Assembly (NCBI RefSeq): GCF_020171745.1
Contig: NZ_JAIVAH010000006.1
Coordinates: 87,076 to 151,075, forward strand
DNA: 64,000 nucleotides
Direction: 5' to 3'
Source: Prescottella equi
GTDB lineage: Bacteria; Actinomycetota; Actinomycetes; Mycobacteriales; Mycobacteriaceae
The notes beneath the pieces were generated by a model. That model was not told the origin of the DNA, did not search any database, and saw only the letters and a program-made list of their open reading frames with translations. The translations under genes and the position numbers were made by a program. This document shows, piece by piece, positions 21,911-31,369 of the stretch (position 1 is its first letter; each line of letters opens with the position of its first letter).

Positions 21911-22924
21911 TCAACGGCCGCTCAGCCACGCAGGAGCGTCGTACAGTCCCGGAACACCCTTCGTCACGCGATACACCGCAAGGGAAACTGCGATGGCGCA
22001 GGCGGTGACGGAAAGTGTCAGAACGCCCGAGATCACGATCGATCCGCCGCCGAACTCCGGAAGCGCGGTCGCGACTGCGGCGATGAACAGGTAGTGGACG
22101 AGGTAGATCGGCAGGGTGTTTCGGCCGAGGTACTTCAGCAGGTCGCCCGCTCGCGATCCCGAGACATAGCGAGCGACAACCAGAGCTCCGGTAACGCCTA
22201 TCACGCTCACCGCGAGACGCACGCCCGGGACATCCTGGAGGTCCCAGACGTACGAAACCACGGAGGCGACGACGAAGACGACCACTATCGTGGCGCAACG
22301 CGGGAGGGTGAACCGTCCTACGAGGTCGACGATGGACGACCGTAGATGGCAGCCGGCCAGGAAGAACACGAGGTACATCCCCATGTTGTCCCACTCGTAG
22401 ACACCTGTGGTGAGAAGTCCCGCCCCGACCAGAGCGGACAGCACACCACTGACGGACAGCAGGATCCACGGCGAGATCGTTCGGGTCGCCCGCGCAATGA
22501 CGAAGAAGATCGCCAAGGCGTACACGAACCACAACCCACCGGAGGGCAGCACGAAGATCGATGCCAGGCGTGACCACGTTCCCGCGTCGTTCTCCGGGAG
22601 TGGCCAGGGAACGACGGAAAAGAACAGGAATCGGATCACGGACCACACGACGTAGACCCACAGCAGCAGAGAAATCTTGCGGGACCACAGCCCTCGCCAG
22701 GTCCCCGAGACGGGGCTCCACGCGAACAAGCCCGACGCCAGGAAGAACAGCGGCATTCGAATTGTCACCAGCACGTTGTTCGCCTGAGTGATGGGCCCCA
22801 TCGGAAATCCGACAGCCTCGAGGAAGAGGATGCTGTGATGGAGTACTACGAGGGTGATCGCCGCGCCTTTGGCAACGTCCACCCAACCGACGCGGGTTGC
22901 CCCCTTGGGGAGGGTCTGCGTCAT
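21911..22924 (-). CDS. Membrane acyltransferase, family 3 (OafA/WecH-like)
   Basis: 337 residues with about ten hydrophobic segments. The opening WVDVAKGAAITLVVLHHSI is the family signature, with the catalytic-type His in LHH. PLFFLASGLF and YLVHYLFI are further typical segments. These proteins O-acylate glycans, or sometimes lipids, at the membrane using acyl-CoA. The ATG at 22924 overlaps the TGA of the pyruvyl transferase by 4 bp, making this the last gene of the leftward glycan operon. It probably adds acetyl or another short acyl group to the exported polymer. Confidence 0.85.
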   Translation of the reverse strand: MTQTLPKGATRVGWVDVAKGAAITLVVLHHSILFLEAVGFPMGPITQANNVLVTIRMPLFFLASGLFAWSPVSGTWRGLWSRKISLLLWVYVVWSVIRFLFFSVVPWPLPENDAGTWSRLASIFVLPSGGLWFVYALAIFFVIARATRTISPWILLSVSGVLSALVGAGLLTTGVYEWDNMGMYLVFFLAGCHLRSSIVDLVGRFTLPRCATIVVVFVVASVVSYVWDLQDVPGVRLAVSVIGVTGALVVARYVSGSRAGDLLKYLGRNTLPIYLVHYLFIAAVATALPEFGGGSIVISGVLTLSVTACAIAVSLAVYRVTKGVPGLYDAPAWLSGR

Positions 22925-24258
22925 CCGACAACCTTTTCTTCGCCCGGGGCCGCGCACACGATCCGGTTCCCAGCGTCGCCAACCGAATCCGCACCGAAGT
23001 TGCGGTCGGCCAAGGCACGCACGGTCGGCAGGTCTTCGTCCAGGAGCTCACGAAGCGACTCGAGACGAGCGTCGATCCCGGCGATCGTCTCGACCACCCT
23101 CGCACCGAACCCTGTGCTGGGCTCGATCTCGAGATTGCCGACGCGGAACAGCCGGTACAAGCCTTCGACCTTGCCCTGGGTACCGAGAGTGATGGGCAGT
23201 GCGCCTCGGGCAATACTCATGATCGCCAGGTGCATCCGACCCGTGATCACCAGGTCCGCGTGGCCGGCGATATGCCGAATCTGCAACGGGGACAGCAACT
23301 CGGTGACGACGAGAGTGCCCGCCGGGAGGTCGACAGCCGACAGTTTCGCGATCTCGTGGCTGTCGTCACCCGACTCACGCATCACGTGCGGTACGAGCGC
23401 GACGGCGTAGCCGAGACGGTCCAGTTCGGACAGGATCGAGCGGTACTCGGCGGTCTGGTCGATTCGGCTACCGATCAGCGCGCTCATGTTGACCAGCGCG
23501 ATCCGGCGGCCGTTCGCGACGCCGTCGAACCACTCGTCGAACGGCGCGTAGGGGCTCGTTCCATCGAGCGTGAACACTGTGTCGGCGACGGACTCCACGT
23601 TCGGAATCCCACTGGCGCGCAGTCTCTCCGCGCTGAGAGGCTCTCGCGCCATGCACGTCACCATCGGTCCCGCATCGGCGAGAGCTCGCCGGGCCGACGA
23701 ATGCGCCGCGTCGGACCAACTGAAGCCGAGGACGCGGCCCTCCACGCCGAAGTCCGATCCTGTTCGTAGACAACTGCTACGGGCGATCGATCCGGTCGGG
23801 TTGTACAAACCGTCCATGAGGTCCGCACCGATGACCCGCAGACGCCGACAACGGCGGATCAAGCGCACGAAGCGGACGACGTCGCGGGTACGGGTCCATG
23901 GTTGCCCGTCGATGAGATTCGGCAGCGCCAGGACGGTCGTCCTGGACCGGTTCCGTTCGGGAATCTCCGCAGCGCTATGGGAGTCGAGGATCACGACGAT
24001 CTCGCCAGGCGTGTTGTCGAGGACCGCTTCCAGCATCGCCTGGTCGCCGATGTTCCCGTGGCCGGTTGCACCGATCACCACCGTCGTGTCGCTGGAGTTC
24101 GTTTCATCCCGGTCCAGGAGACGAATCACCCGCGCGACCATACGGTCGTGATCCCACAGGATCCGGTACCAGAGCCGCGAGTCACGCAGTCGCACCACAG
24201 TCCCGCGCGCTGACCGCCGCATGGCTGCGCGCATATTCTCCGTCGTCCCCGAAGTCAT
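22921..24258 (-). CDS. Polysaccharide pyruvyl transferase family protein
   Basis: 445 residues. The motif GATGHGNIGDQAM (about 63-75) matches the family's GNxGD signature and TGRMHLAIMS (near 336) matches the RxHxxI motif. The family transfers pyruvate from phosphoenolpyruvate onto sugars as a ketal, giving acidic surface glycans. The ATG at 24258 overlaps the flippase TGA by 4 bp (ATGA). Next to an acyltransferase and a flippase, it is best read as a glycan-decorating enzyme. Some relatives act on other substrates, so the exact acceptor is open. Confidence 0.85.
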   Translation of the reverse strand: MTSGTTENMRAAMRRSARGTVVRLRDSRLWYRILWDHDRMVARVIRLLDRDETNSSDTTVVIGATGHGNIGDQAMLEAVLDNTPGEIVVILDSHSAAEIPERNRSRTTVLALPNLIDGQPWTRTRDVVRFVRLIRRCRRLRVIGADLMDGLYNPTGSIARSSCLRTGSDFGVEGRVLGFSWSDAAHSSARRALADAGPMVTCMAREPLSAERLRASGIPNVESVADTVFTLDGTSPYAPFDEWFDGVANGRRIALVNMSALIGSRIDQTAEYRSILSELDRLGYAVALVPHVMRESGDDSHEIAKLSAVDLPAGTLVVTELLSPLQIRHIAGHADLVITGRMHLAIMSIARGALPITLGTQGKVEGLYRLFRVGNLEIEPSTGFGARVVETIAGIDARLESLRELLDEDLPTVRALADRNFGADSVGDAGNRIVCAAPGEEKVVG

Positions 24259-25499
24259 TTCCGTCCTTTGTTCCAGAGTGCGAACTCCCGCCAACTACCC
24301 ACAGCCCGACCAGCTTCCGCCGCGGCGAGCGCTGCCTGGGAGCCTGCAGCACCCGCCGACCAGCTACCCAGAATCACGAGAACCAGCGAGAGCGGTGCGA
24401 AGATCACTTTCACCCGCACGACTTTGCGGATGAGACCGACGGAACGGAGCGCAAGGCCGGCACCCATCGCGATGCAGAGGCCCGCGGAGGCGGCACCGGC
24501 GAACGGCAGCACGGCCATCGCCGCATCCGACGTCTCACCGAGCAGTCCGACCACGAGGCGATCAGGCGCCAGGTACATCGTCGCCACGACGACCGCCGAG
24601 CCGACAGCACCCGCAGCGGAGTATCCACACGCCAGCACGAAGAGCGCACGGTGGCGCCCCTTCCGAGCAAGCAGTGAAGCTTCGGAACCCAGTGCCACCA
24701 GCCCGCCCCGCAAGATGAGCTGGAGTGGCGCAAGCAGAATCTGCGCACCCCGGAGTGCACCTGCTGCGGCGGCCCCTCCGAACGCCGAAACGATGTACAT
24801 CGCGGACTGGCTGACGCCGTTGGTGGTCACGAAGTCGGCGAGGTACGCGCGTCCACCCGGCCAGGTCACACGCACCCACCGAACCCCGTCGCGAATACGA
24901 ACTCGTACGGGACACAACCACAACCCGAGCAGGGCAGAAATCGTCGCGGCTGCGAGCCAGGGCACGAGGTAGTGCGCAAGATCCAGTGAGCCGGCAGCAA
25001 CGACCAGTCCGATCGCCTGAGCTGCGAAGAACACGACATCGGTCACGAGCGCCGCGGTCGAGCGTCGCTCGTGAATCAGAATGAATCGGCAGTGGTCCTG
25101 CAGCGTCGTCATCGGTACGATCGCGCCCGCAACGAGCAACGCGGCCGAGAAATCCGTGAACACGAATCCGCTCGCGGCCACGAGAACTCCCCCAGCGCAA
25201 CCCAGCAAGAGGTTGGCACTGGTACATCCGTCGTATTGCCCTGTGCCGTAGGCATCCTCGGCGGTGGCGTCGCGGAAGACGATCAACTCGGTGGACAATG
25301 CCCGCACCACGCCGAGCATGATGACCGTGGTCGCCGTGATCAGCGAGAACACCCCGAGCATCGTCTGGTCCAACGACCTCGCAACCACCACCGCAAGGAG
25401 CAGCGACGCGAGACTGGCGATTGTCTGGGCCGCGACCGACGAGCCGAGCCTGGCGATCTTCCGCAACTTGGATGTCGGCGTCGCCTGCAGGTCAGCCAT
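24255..25499 (-). CDS. Wzx-like polysaccharide flippase (MATE/MVF superfamily)
   Basis: 414 residues, hydrophobic throughout, with about twelve predicted membrane segments. The opening resembles oligosaccharide flippases (ARLGSSVAAQTIASLASLLL). It would move a lipid-linked repeat unit across the membrane. The gene overlaps the upstream ligase/polymerase gene by 8 bp and the pyruvyl transferase by 4 bp, so translation is probably coupled. The assignment to Wzx rather than another exporter rests on position and fold, since sequence conservation in this family is low. Confidence 0.8.
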   Translation of the reverse strand: MADLQATPTSKLRKIARLGSSVAAQTIASLASLLLAVVVARSLDQTMLGVFSLITATTVIMLGVVRALSTELIVFRDATAEDAYGTGQYDGCTSANLLLGCAGGVLVAASGFVFTDFSAALLVAGAIVPMTTLQDHCRFILIHERRSTAALVTDVVFFAAQAIGLVVAAGSLDLAHYLVPWLAAATISALLGLWLCPVRVRIRDGVRWVRVTWPGGRAYLADFVTTNGVSQSAMYIVSAFGGAAAAGALRGAQILLAPLQLILRGGLVALGSEASLLARKGRHRALFVLACGYSAAGAVGSAVVVATMYLAPDRLVVGLLGETSDAAMAVLPFAGAASAGLCIAMGAGLALRSVGLIRKVVRVKVIFAPLSLVLVILGSWSAGAAGSQAALAAAEAGRAVGSWREFALWNKGRK

Positions 25500-26829
25500 C
25501 GCGTGACCGCCGACGACTCGCCGCGGCAGCCGCCGCCACTCCCACGAAGAGGAAGAACAGCTGTGAAACTCCCGCGTCGTTGAGGTAGGGATGAATCACC
25601 ATGGCAAGTACCAGGAACGGCGTCGCTGCGACAACGGCGGTCGCTACAGCACCCGCCGAACGCCATTCCGGGGTCGATGCGCCGGCACCCCGGTAGGCGA
25701 CGACCACAGCGACGATCAACAGAACGATCAGCGCGAGAAGCAGCAGTACACCTCCGCGCAGGAGGACAGCGATGTACATCGACTCGGGGTACGCGAAGAC
25801 CGCGTCCGCCTCCGATGTCGGACCGTAACCGGTCCAGAAGTGCTCCCCGATGATCGGCAGAAAGTCTCGTTGCCAGACGTTGAGGCGATACGCAATCGTC
25901 TGCGGAAGCTCCCCACCGCTGTTCGCGCTCTGCGCGATGACTCGCGAGTTCAGCTCCTGTCCTACGGGAGTCTCGAAGAAGACGATCAGTGAGACCACTG
26001 TGGCAACGAACAGGTAGGTCAGCTTGCCGCGGAGGAGCGCCACGACGGCCGCGCCACCGAGCCCCACCGCGATCGGCGCAAAGGTCAGGGTGGTCAGGAG
26101 CCCGGCGAGGGTTGCTCCGATCGGAAGCCACATCCATTTGCTCGCACGGACGATGCCGAGTCCTCCGGCCATCACTGCAATGCCGAGGATCAGCACCAGC
26201 GCCAGATAGCCCCCCAGCGCATGCCAGGCGAAGAAGAGGCCGAAGCTTCGCGGCGCCTTCCACAACAGAGGATCAGCGATGTGAACGTTTCCGGTGACGA
26301 AGGTGCCGAGGTCCCGGCTGGGCTGGAACCCTGCCAGCTGGAGAACAGCAATCGTGCCCATCACGCCGCCGCACCAGATCAGGACCTGGACGAACCTCTC
26401 CGCCACGAGGGCGAAGTTCGCGAAGTTGAACGCGATCACGAAGAGGATCAGGTACTGGGCGACGCCGATAGCATCCTGGACGAGCAACGACAACGGCAGA
26501 TCCGAACGGTGGACCGCGCTCGTCAGACCGACTACGAAACTGACTCCGACGAAAGCGAACACTGCACCGAAAGCGGGGCCTGATGTTCTCAGCCTCGGGC
26601 CGAGCCGGATCAGGCACCACACGCCTAGTGCGACTGTCAGGACTTCCGAAAGGCGCAGCCCCGGCACGACAAGTCCGCGAGCCGATCCGGCCGACGTCGG
26701 CACCGCCGCCATCGCAATGGCCACAAGCCAGGTCTCCACTCGACCCAGACTCTGCTTGACCGGCGGACCAGCTTCCGCCGGATCGCCGGACGCGACGGCG
26801 TGTTCGTGGACGGCGCTCGCCAATGCCAC
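25492..26829 (-). CDS. O-antigen ligase/polymerase-like membrane protein (Wzy/WaaL family)
   Basis: About 445 residues with ten or more membrane segments and a long extracytoplasmic loop in the second half (around ELNSRVIAQSANSGGELPQT), the usual plan of Wzy_C proteins. It would polymerise repeat units or ligate a finished glycan to an acceptor. The start is ambiguous: a GTG at 26829 opens the frame, while a TTG two codons later has a better placed GAGG. It lies 18 bp after the nitroreductase-like gene. Whether it polymerises or ligates cannot be told from sequence alone. If it ligates, the NRPS product is one conceivable acceptor. Confidence 0.8.
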   Translation of the reverse strand: MALASAVHEHAVASGDPAEAGPPVKQSLGRVETWLVAIAMAAVPTSAGSARGLVVPGLRLSEVLTVALGVWCLIRLGPRLRTSGPAFGAVFAFVGVSFVVGLTSAVHRSDLPLSLLVQDAIGVAQYLILFVIAFNFANFALVAERFVQVLIWCGGVMGTIAVLQLAGFQPSRDLGTFVTGNVHIADPLLWKAPRSFGLFFAWHALGGYLALVLILGIAVMAGGLGIVRASKWMWLPIGATLAGLLTTLTFAPIAVGLGGAAVVALLRGKLTYLFVATVVSLIVFFETPVGQELNSRVIAQSANSGGELPQTIAYRLNVWQRDFLPIIGEHFWTGYGPTSEADAVFAYPESMYIAVLLRGGVLLLLALIVLLIVAVVVAYRGAGASTPEWRSAGAVATAVVAATPFLVLAMVIHPYLNDAGVSQLFFLFVGVAAAAAASRRRSRDG

Positions 26830-26847
26830 CTCAGAACCTCTGTCCGG

Positions 26848-27855
26848 TCACGAGATCACTACCGGACGGGAAGGCGATCGCGTCACCAGAATCTCTCCTG
26901 CCGGTGCACCGACGACCATCAGGGTGACCACGACTTCGTTGGGAGGCAGGGACAGTTCCGCCCGCAGTCGCCTGTCGTCTGCGGCGGTCCTGCTCCAGTT
27001 CAGCGCACACGTGCCCAGACCAGCCGCATGCAACGCGTACATCAGGGACATCGCGAACATGCCGCCGTCGACGAATGCCTGACTTCGCTCACCAGGTGCC
27101 ACGAAGGCCTCGATATCCTGGGAAACGACCAATACATGGCTCGCGGTATGACCGAAACCTTTATTGCCGTTCTGATGTGCAAGAACAGCATCGGCTTGCG
27201 GTCCACGTTCGAAGATTCGCACGCGGGACCCCTGCCGATTGCACACCGAGGGCGACGTTGCGGCCAACGCAACCGCGTCCTCGATGACCGAACGGCTGGG
27301 GACGTCGAGCGCGAAATTGCGCACACTGTGTCGGGAACGGACGAACTTGGCAAACGACTCGGCGGTCACACCGCTCGCCTCAGCCGCACTCGGCCCGATC
27401 GGTTCGACGCCTCCGAGCTGCGCATCGACACGGGCCGGGTTGTTGGCCGCGAGCTTTGCCGCCCGATCCCGTGCCTCACTCACCCAGTCCGGGGCCGCGC
27501 CGCCTGTCGAATCGTTCGAACCGAAGTAGGCGTCGAGGGCACCCACCGCGGCGGTCACAACGTATTGGTCCACCTCGTCCAAGGGCGCGCGGGCGCAGAC
27601 CCTCTCGGTGTTGTCGAGCAATCGTCCGATCACGTCGCGTCCGAACCACTCACGCGGCCGTGGCAGGGCCAACCCCTTCTCGAGCCTGTGTGCGTCCATC
27701 ACGATCTCGGCGCGCAGCCCACGGGCTCCTCGATCGGCCATACCGGAATGCGTGCGGAAGCGTCGCCAGTCAACCCAGTACGACGCCGCAAGCATTACCT
27801 GATCACGCCCACGACGGAGCGTCGGCCGGCCTGCCAACCATGCCCGGGGATTCAC
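26848..27855 (-). CDS. Nitroreductase-family protein of polysaccharide loci, with N-terminal extension
   Basis: 335 residues from a GTG that overlaps the upstream TGA (GTGA). The C-terminal half (about 165-335) is a nitroreductase fold with the FMN-contact segment SRHSVRNF and the later GLGTCALNWS. The N-terminal 160 residues contain DAHRLEKGLALPRPR; an H-x-x-EKGL motif is characteristic of a nitroreductase subgroup that I know from capsule and exopolysaccharide gene clusters. The substrate is unknown. Flavin-dependent redox chemistry on a sugar or lipid intermediate is possible, and so is a role unrelated to nitro compounds. Confidence 0.75.
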   Translation of the reverse strand: MNPRAWLAGRPTLRRGRDQVMLAASYWVDWRRFRTHSGMADRGARGLRAEIVMDAHRLEKGLALPRPREWFGRDVIGRLLDNTERVCARAPLDEVDQYVVTAAVGALDAYFGSNDSTGGAAPDWVSEARDRAAKLAANNPARVDAQLGGVEPIGPSAAEASGVTAESFAKFVRSRHSVRNFALDVPSRSVIEDAVALAATSPSVCNRQGSRVRIFERGPQADAVLAHQNGNKGFGHTASHVLVVSQDIEAFVAPGERSQAFVDGGMFAMSLMYALHAAGLGTCALNWSRTAADDRRLRAELSLPPNEVVVTLMVVGAPAGEILVTRSPSRPVVIS

Positions 27856-28814
27856 TGGGCCCCTGCCGGCTGGGTGATGACGCGGCGAACGTTGTCGATC
27901 TGACGGTCCTGCTCGAAGATGCGCTCTTCGAGTACACGCGCCGAGTTCTCACGAAGCTGAGCGTTCTGCTCGAAGGCCTGCAGTACCTTGTCGCGAATGT
28001 CACCGGCCGAGCAATCCGAGTACAGAGCGGCGTTGCCGAAGTAGTCGCGGAGCAAGGCGAAATCCGATGTCACCACGGGCACGCCCCACATCAGGGCTTC
28101 GTAGCCGGCGCGTTGCATCGTGTGGTCGCGGGTAGTGAGAGCGAGCACAACGCTCGCACGCCGCATCGTCTCGTCGTAGTCCTCATTCGAGAGGTAACCG
28201 GTGAACGAGACGTTTGCCGGCGCAGCCTCACGCCAACTGTCCGGGGCCCTACCGGTGAGAAGGAACGTAGTGTCCGGCAGCGCCCGGGCCGCATCGAGAA
28301 TCTCTGCCACCGGCTCGTCGGACGCGTATGCAAGTGGGCACAGCACAGTCTTCTCAGGGGCCGCGGACTCGACATCGGACGCCTTGTCGGACACCACATC
28401 GTGGAGTGCGAACGCCCGAACACCATGCTCGGCGCAGACGTCGACCAACTGGTTGTTCGTCACGATCGCATAGTCGGATCTCAGAACACGCAGCGAAGGC
28501 TTCAAAGCCCACATCCACTTCGGGTCCGAGAAGACGCCGGTGTGCATATCGGCAACGAGCACGGTTCCCTTGCGTTTGAACAGTTTGGCGACGAACAACA
28601 GTGGAGCGGGCGGCAGCATCACGACGACGGCCTTCCACCTTGTCTGCCGCACGATGCGAGCCGTCCGTATCGCCAGGTCGACATAACGCAAGGGAGCGAG
28701 CGCCCTGGGCCACTTCGACTCCATGAACACCGTCTCGGCGTTCAAACGAGTAGCGAGTTCAGCGCTTCTGCCGTGAAACTTAATCCAGCTTACGAAGACA
28801 GTTCGACCGTTCAT
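27852..28814 (-). CDS. GT-B fold glycosyltransferase (GT4-like)
   Basis: 320 residues. The C-terminal half has the GT4 nucleotide-sugar site RAGYEALMWGVPVVTS with its E-x7-E-like spacing. The N-terminal half opens with a Rossmann-type strand (RTVFVSWIKFHGRS). It is cytoplasmic and would add a sugar to the lipid-linked intermediate. It overlaps both neighbours by 4 bp. The sugar donor cannot be predicted. Confidence 0.82.
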   Translation of the reverse strand: MNGRTVFVSWIKFHGRSAELATRLNAETVFMESKWPRALAPLRYVDLAIRTARIVRQTRWKAVVVMLPPAPLLFVAKLFKRKGTVLVADMHTGVFSDPKWMWALKPSLRVLRSDYAIVTNNQLVDVCAEHGVRAFALHDVVSDKASDVESAAPEKTVLCPLAYASDEPVAEILDAARALPDTTFLLTGRAPDSWREAAPANVSFTGYLSNEDYDETMRRASVVLALTTRDHTMQRAGYEALMWGVPVVTSDFALLRDYFGNAALYSDCSAGDIRDKVLQAFEQNAQLRENSARVLEERIFEQDRQIDNVRRVITQPAGAQ

Positions 28815-29764
28815 GCCACCCTCACCACTTTCCGAGCGCCCGCCGAGAGAATTGTTTCGGCGGTTAGATCCTCTGGTTCACAAACGACCCCGATTCCCGA
28901 CTGTGTCAATGTCTTACACAGTTCGAGCTGATGGTCGTCGACATGCTCACCGCGTGCACGCCGCCTCGGAACGACTACGGGCACCTTCCCCTTGTCGAGA
29001 ATTCGGAGAACGTTTCCGATTCCCGCGTGCGTGATCACGACATCGCACTCGTCGATTGCCTGATCGAAGTCCACGGTGGAGAGTTCCGCGACAGCCATGC
29101 CGTCCAGATCGGCGCGATCGGTTGCTCCGAGCTGCCAGACGGTGTTGTCGTCCGCCAGCCCCGTCGCACCGACCGAGTCGACGAGAGCGTCGAACCGATA
29201 GGGCCGAATCGTGCCGAGACTGACGAGGATCCGTGGACTCTGTGAAGACTTCGCCGCTTGCACTTCGAAGCGACCGAACACGGACGGACCTGGACCCCAC
29301 TGCTTCGACCAGATCTGCCCCGGCGAGAGGCACGAGACACCAGGTACCCGACTGAGAATCTTGCCAGTCATGGATGGCCCGTCGAACCGGCAGGCACTCT
29401 CGACATAGAGCGAATCGATGCCGTGGAGCCTTGTCACGGGCAGCACACTGAGCGCGATGCCCGAACCGGTACTGATCGCGGCATCGAAATCCGCATCTCG
29501 CTTCAGGTGTGCACGCATGGCCCGCGCCCCGGCTAGCGCCGCACGAACATCGCGCGGGCTCACATAGTCGATGTAGACGACGTTCTTCCCCGCCAGGAGC
29601 GATCTGCTCTGCGGTGTGTCGAACGTGACCCACACCGAATCAACATTCATCGCCAAACTGTCACTGAGCCTGACCATCTCATCAAGGTGACCACCGGTGG
29701 AGGCTGCAACCAGCAGCCTCCGACCCCCGGCAATACCTTCAGGCCAGCTGTGAACCGTACTCAT
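28811..29764 (-). CDS. Fused Alg14/Alg13-like (PssD-PssE type) glycosyltransferase
   Basis: 317 residues. The N-terminal half has ASTGGHLDEMVRL, matching the GGHxxE membrane-anchor half (Alg14/PssD). The C-terminal half has ILVSLGT and the GT28 donor-binding stretch VVITHAGIGNVLRILDKGKV (Alg13/PssE). In most capsule systems these are two proteins that form one enzyme; here they are in a single chain. It would catalyse the second sugar addition on undecaprenyl-PP-sugar. An ATGA overlap links it to the GT4 gene, and it is separated from the sugar transferase by 66 bp. Confidence 0.85.
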   Translation of the reverse strand: MSTVHSWPEGIAGGRRLLVAASTGGHLDEMVRLSDSLAMNVDSVWVTFDTPQSRSLLAGKNVVYIDYVSPRDVRAALAGARAMRAHLKRDADFDAAISTGSGIALSVLPVTRLHGIDSLYVESACRFDGPSMTGKILSRVPGVSCLSPGQIWSKQWGPGPSVFGRFEVQAAKSSQSPRILVSLGTIRPYRFDALVDSVGATGLADDNTVWQLGATDRADLDGMAVAELSTVDFDQAIDECDVVITHAGIGNVLRILDKGKVPVVVPRRRARGEHVDDHQLELCKTLTQSGIGVVCEPEDLTAETILSAGARKVVRVA

Positions 29765-29830
29765 CTCTGACCCTCTCGAGCGTCGAACTGACCATCAATC
29801 CCGAATTCAGCCACGCCAAGGACCGAATCG

Positions 29831-31369
29831 TCAGTACGCTCCGCTACCCGCCGTAACAGCGCGGACGGTCTTGCCGACGATCAGGACGTCCTGCATCATC
29901 GACCAGTTCTCGACGTACGAAAGATCCAGTCGCACAGTCTCATCCCAGGAGAGATCGCTGCGACCACTGACCTGCCACAGCCCGGTGAGTCCGGGCTTGA
30001 CGAGCATCCGCCGGCGGACGGTGCCGTCGTAGGCCTCGACCTCACGGCGCAGCGGCGGCCGCGGGCCGACGACGCTCATCTCGCGGCGCAGCACGTTCAC
30101 GAACTGCGGCAGCTCGTCGAGGCTGTACTTGCGCAGGAACTTTCCGACCGGGGTGATGCGGGGGTCGTCCTTCATCTTGAACAGGACGCCCGCACCTTCG
30201 TTCTGACCGAGTAGGGCGGCGACCTGCTTGTCGGCACCGTCGACCATCGTGCGGAACTTCAGCATCGGGAACGGGTTGCCGTTGATACCCATGCGCTCGG
30301 ACTTGTAGAGGACCGGGCCCTTGCTCGTCGCCTTGACCGCGATCGCGGCGATCAACATCACCGGAGAGATCGCGATCAGTGCAGCGAGTGCGAAGCACAT
30401 GTCGAAGGCGGTCTTACCGAAGCGCTTCGCGCCGTGGTAGCGCGGCTTCTCGACGTGGATCAGCGGGAACCCTGCGACGGGGCGCATCACGAGGCGCGGG
30501 CCGGCGACGTCGACGACGCCCGGCGCGACGACGAGGTCGACGTTGAGGGGCTCGAGATCCCAGACGAGACCACGGATTCCGTCGTGCCCCAACTGCTCGG
30601 TGGCCGTCACGACGACGGTGTCGGCACCGCACGTCCGCAGCGCGTCCACCACGGAGTACTCGTTGCCCAGTACCGGAATCGCGCGACCGTCGACGACGAC
30701 GTGCTCATCCTCGCGGCGCCCGTAACCCGGCACGCAGACGCCGACGACGCGGTAGCCGGAGGCCGAGTCGCGCTCGAAGTTGCGCGTCATCGTCAGGACC
30801 GACTCGCGGTTACCCACGACGAGCACCGATGTGTGGCAGTCACCCTGGCGACGCTTGTAGGTGACGACCTTGCGCATCGACCAACGCCCCAGCATGAGGC
30901 CGACCAGTCCTACCGGGAACGCGATCGCCAGGTAGCCGCGCGCGATGTCGATGCGGAACAACAGGCTGATCATGGCGATGAGCCCGAACAACTGGAAGGC
31001 TGCGACACCGATCCGCCGGTACTCCTCGGCGCCGGCGCCGATGACCCGGGTCGACCGCGTGCGGTGGATCACCAGCATTGCGATCCACAGTCCGGCCAGC
31101 GCGACCGACATCATGGTGTAGCTGAAACCGGAGATGGTGCTCGTCGCGACGGACTGCGTCTCGGTACCGAATCGGACGACCTGCGCAGCAGCCACTGCGG
31201 CACCGACGATCACCGTATCGATGATTCGCAGCCGACTGACGTAGCAGTGCTCCCACTTACTCCGCGAATTATGTTGGGGAGAAACCTCATCCACCAAGCG
31301 AAGCTGAGAGGACGACTCGTCCCCCGCCTCCAGCCCGGTCCCTGTTTCCAGGTAACGCGAAGCCGTCAC
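29831..31369 (-). CDS. Polyprenyl-phosphate sugar phosphotransferase (WbaP/CpsE type), initiating enzyme
   Basis: About 512 residues. Five N-terminal membrane segments are followed by a Rossmann-like domain and the bacterial sugar transferase domain, with [37 protein letters not shown] and [14 protein letters not shown]. It transfers the first sugar-1-phosphate to the lipid carrier. The GTG at 31369 is preferred over the ATG at 31390 because a perfect GGAGGTGA stands 7 nt upstream of it. It is the first gene of the leftward glycan operon and has a long non-coding region in front of it. Confidence 0.92.
   Translation of the reverse strand: MTASRYLETGTGLEAGDESSSQLRLVDEVSPQHNSRSKWEHCYVSRLRIIDTVIVGAAVAAAQVVRFGTETQSVATSTISGFSYTMMSVALAGLWIAMLVIHRTRSTRVIGAGAEEYRRIGVAAFQLFGLIAMISLLFRIDIARGYLAIAFPVGLVGLMLGRWSMRKVVTYKRRQGDCHTSVLVVGNRESVLTMTRNFERDSASGYRVVGVCVPGYGRREDEHVVVDGRAIPVLGNEYSVVDALRTCGADTVVVTATEQLGHDGIRGLVWDLEPLNVDLVVAPGVVDVAGPRLVMRPVAGFPLIHVEKPRYHGAKRFGKTAFDMCFALAALIAISPVMLIAAIAVKATSKGPVLYKSERMGINGNPFPMLKFRTMVDGADKQVAALLGQNEGAGVLFKMKDDPRITPVGKFLRKYSLDELPQFVNVLRREMSVVGPRPPLRREVEAYDGTVRRRMLVKPGLTGLWQVSGRSDLSWDETVRLDLSYVENWSMMQDVLIVGKTVRAVTAGSGAY

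Noticed and set aside
19899..23213. Open - strand frame of 1,104 codons antisense to DUF4012
   Set aside because: Low-quality composition and in conflict with the DUF4012 and acyltransferase genes.
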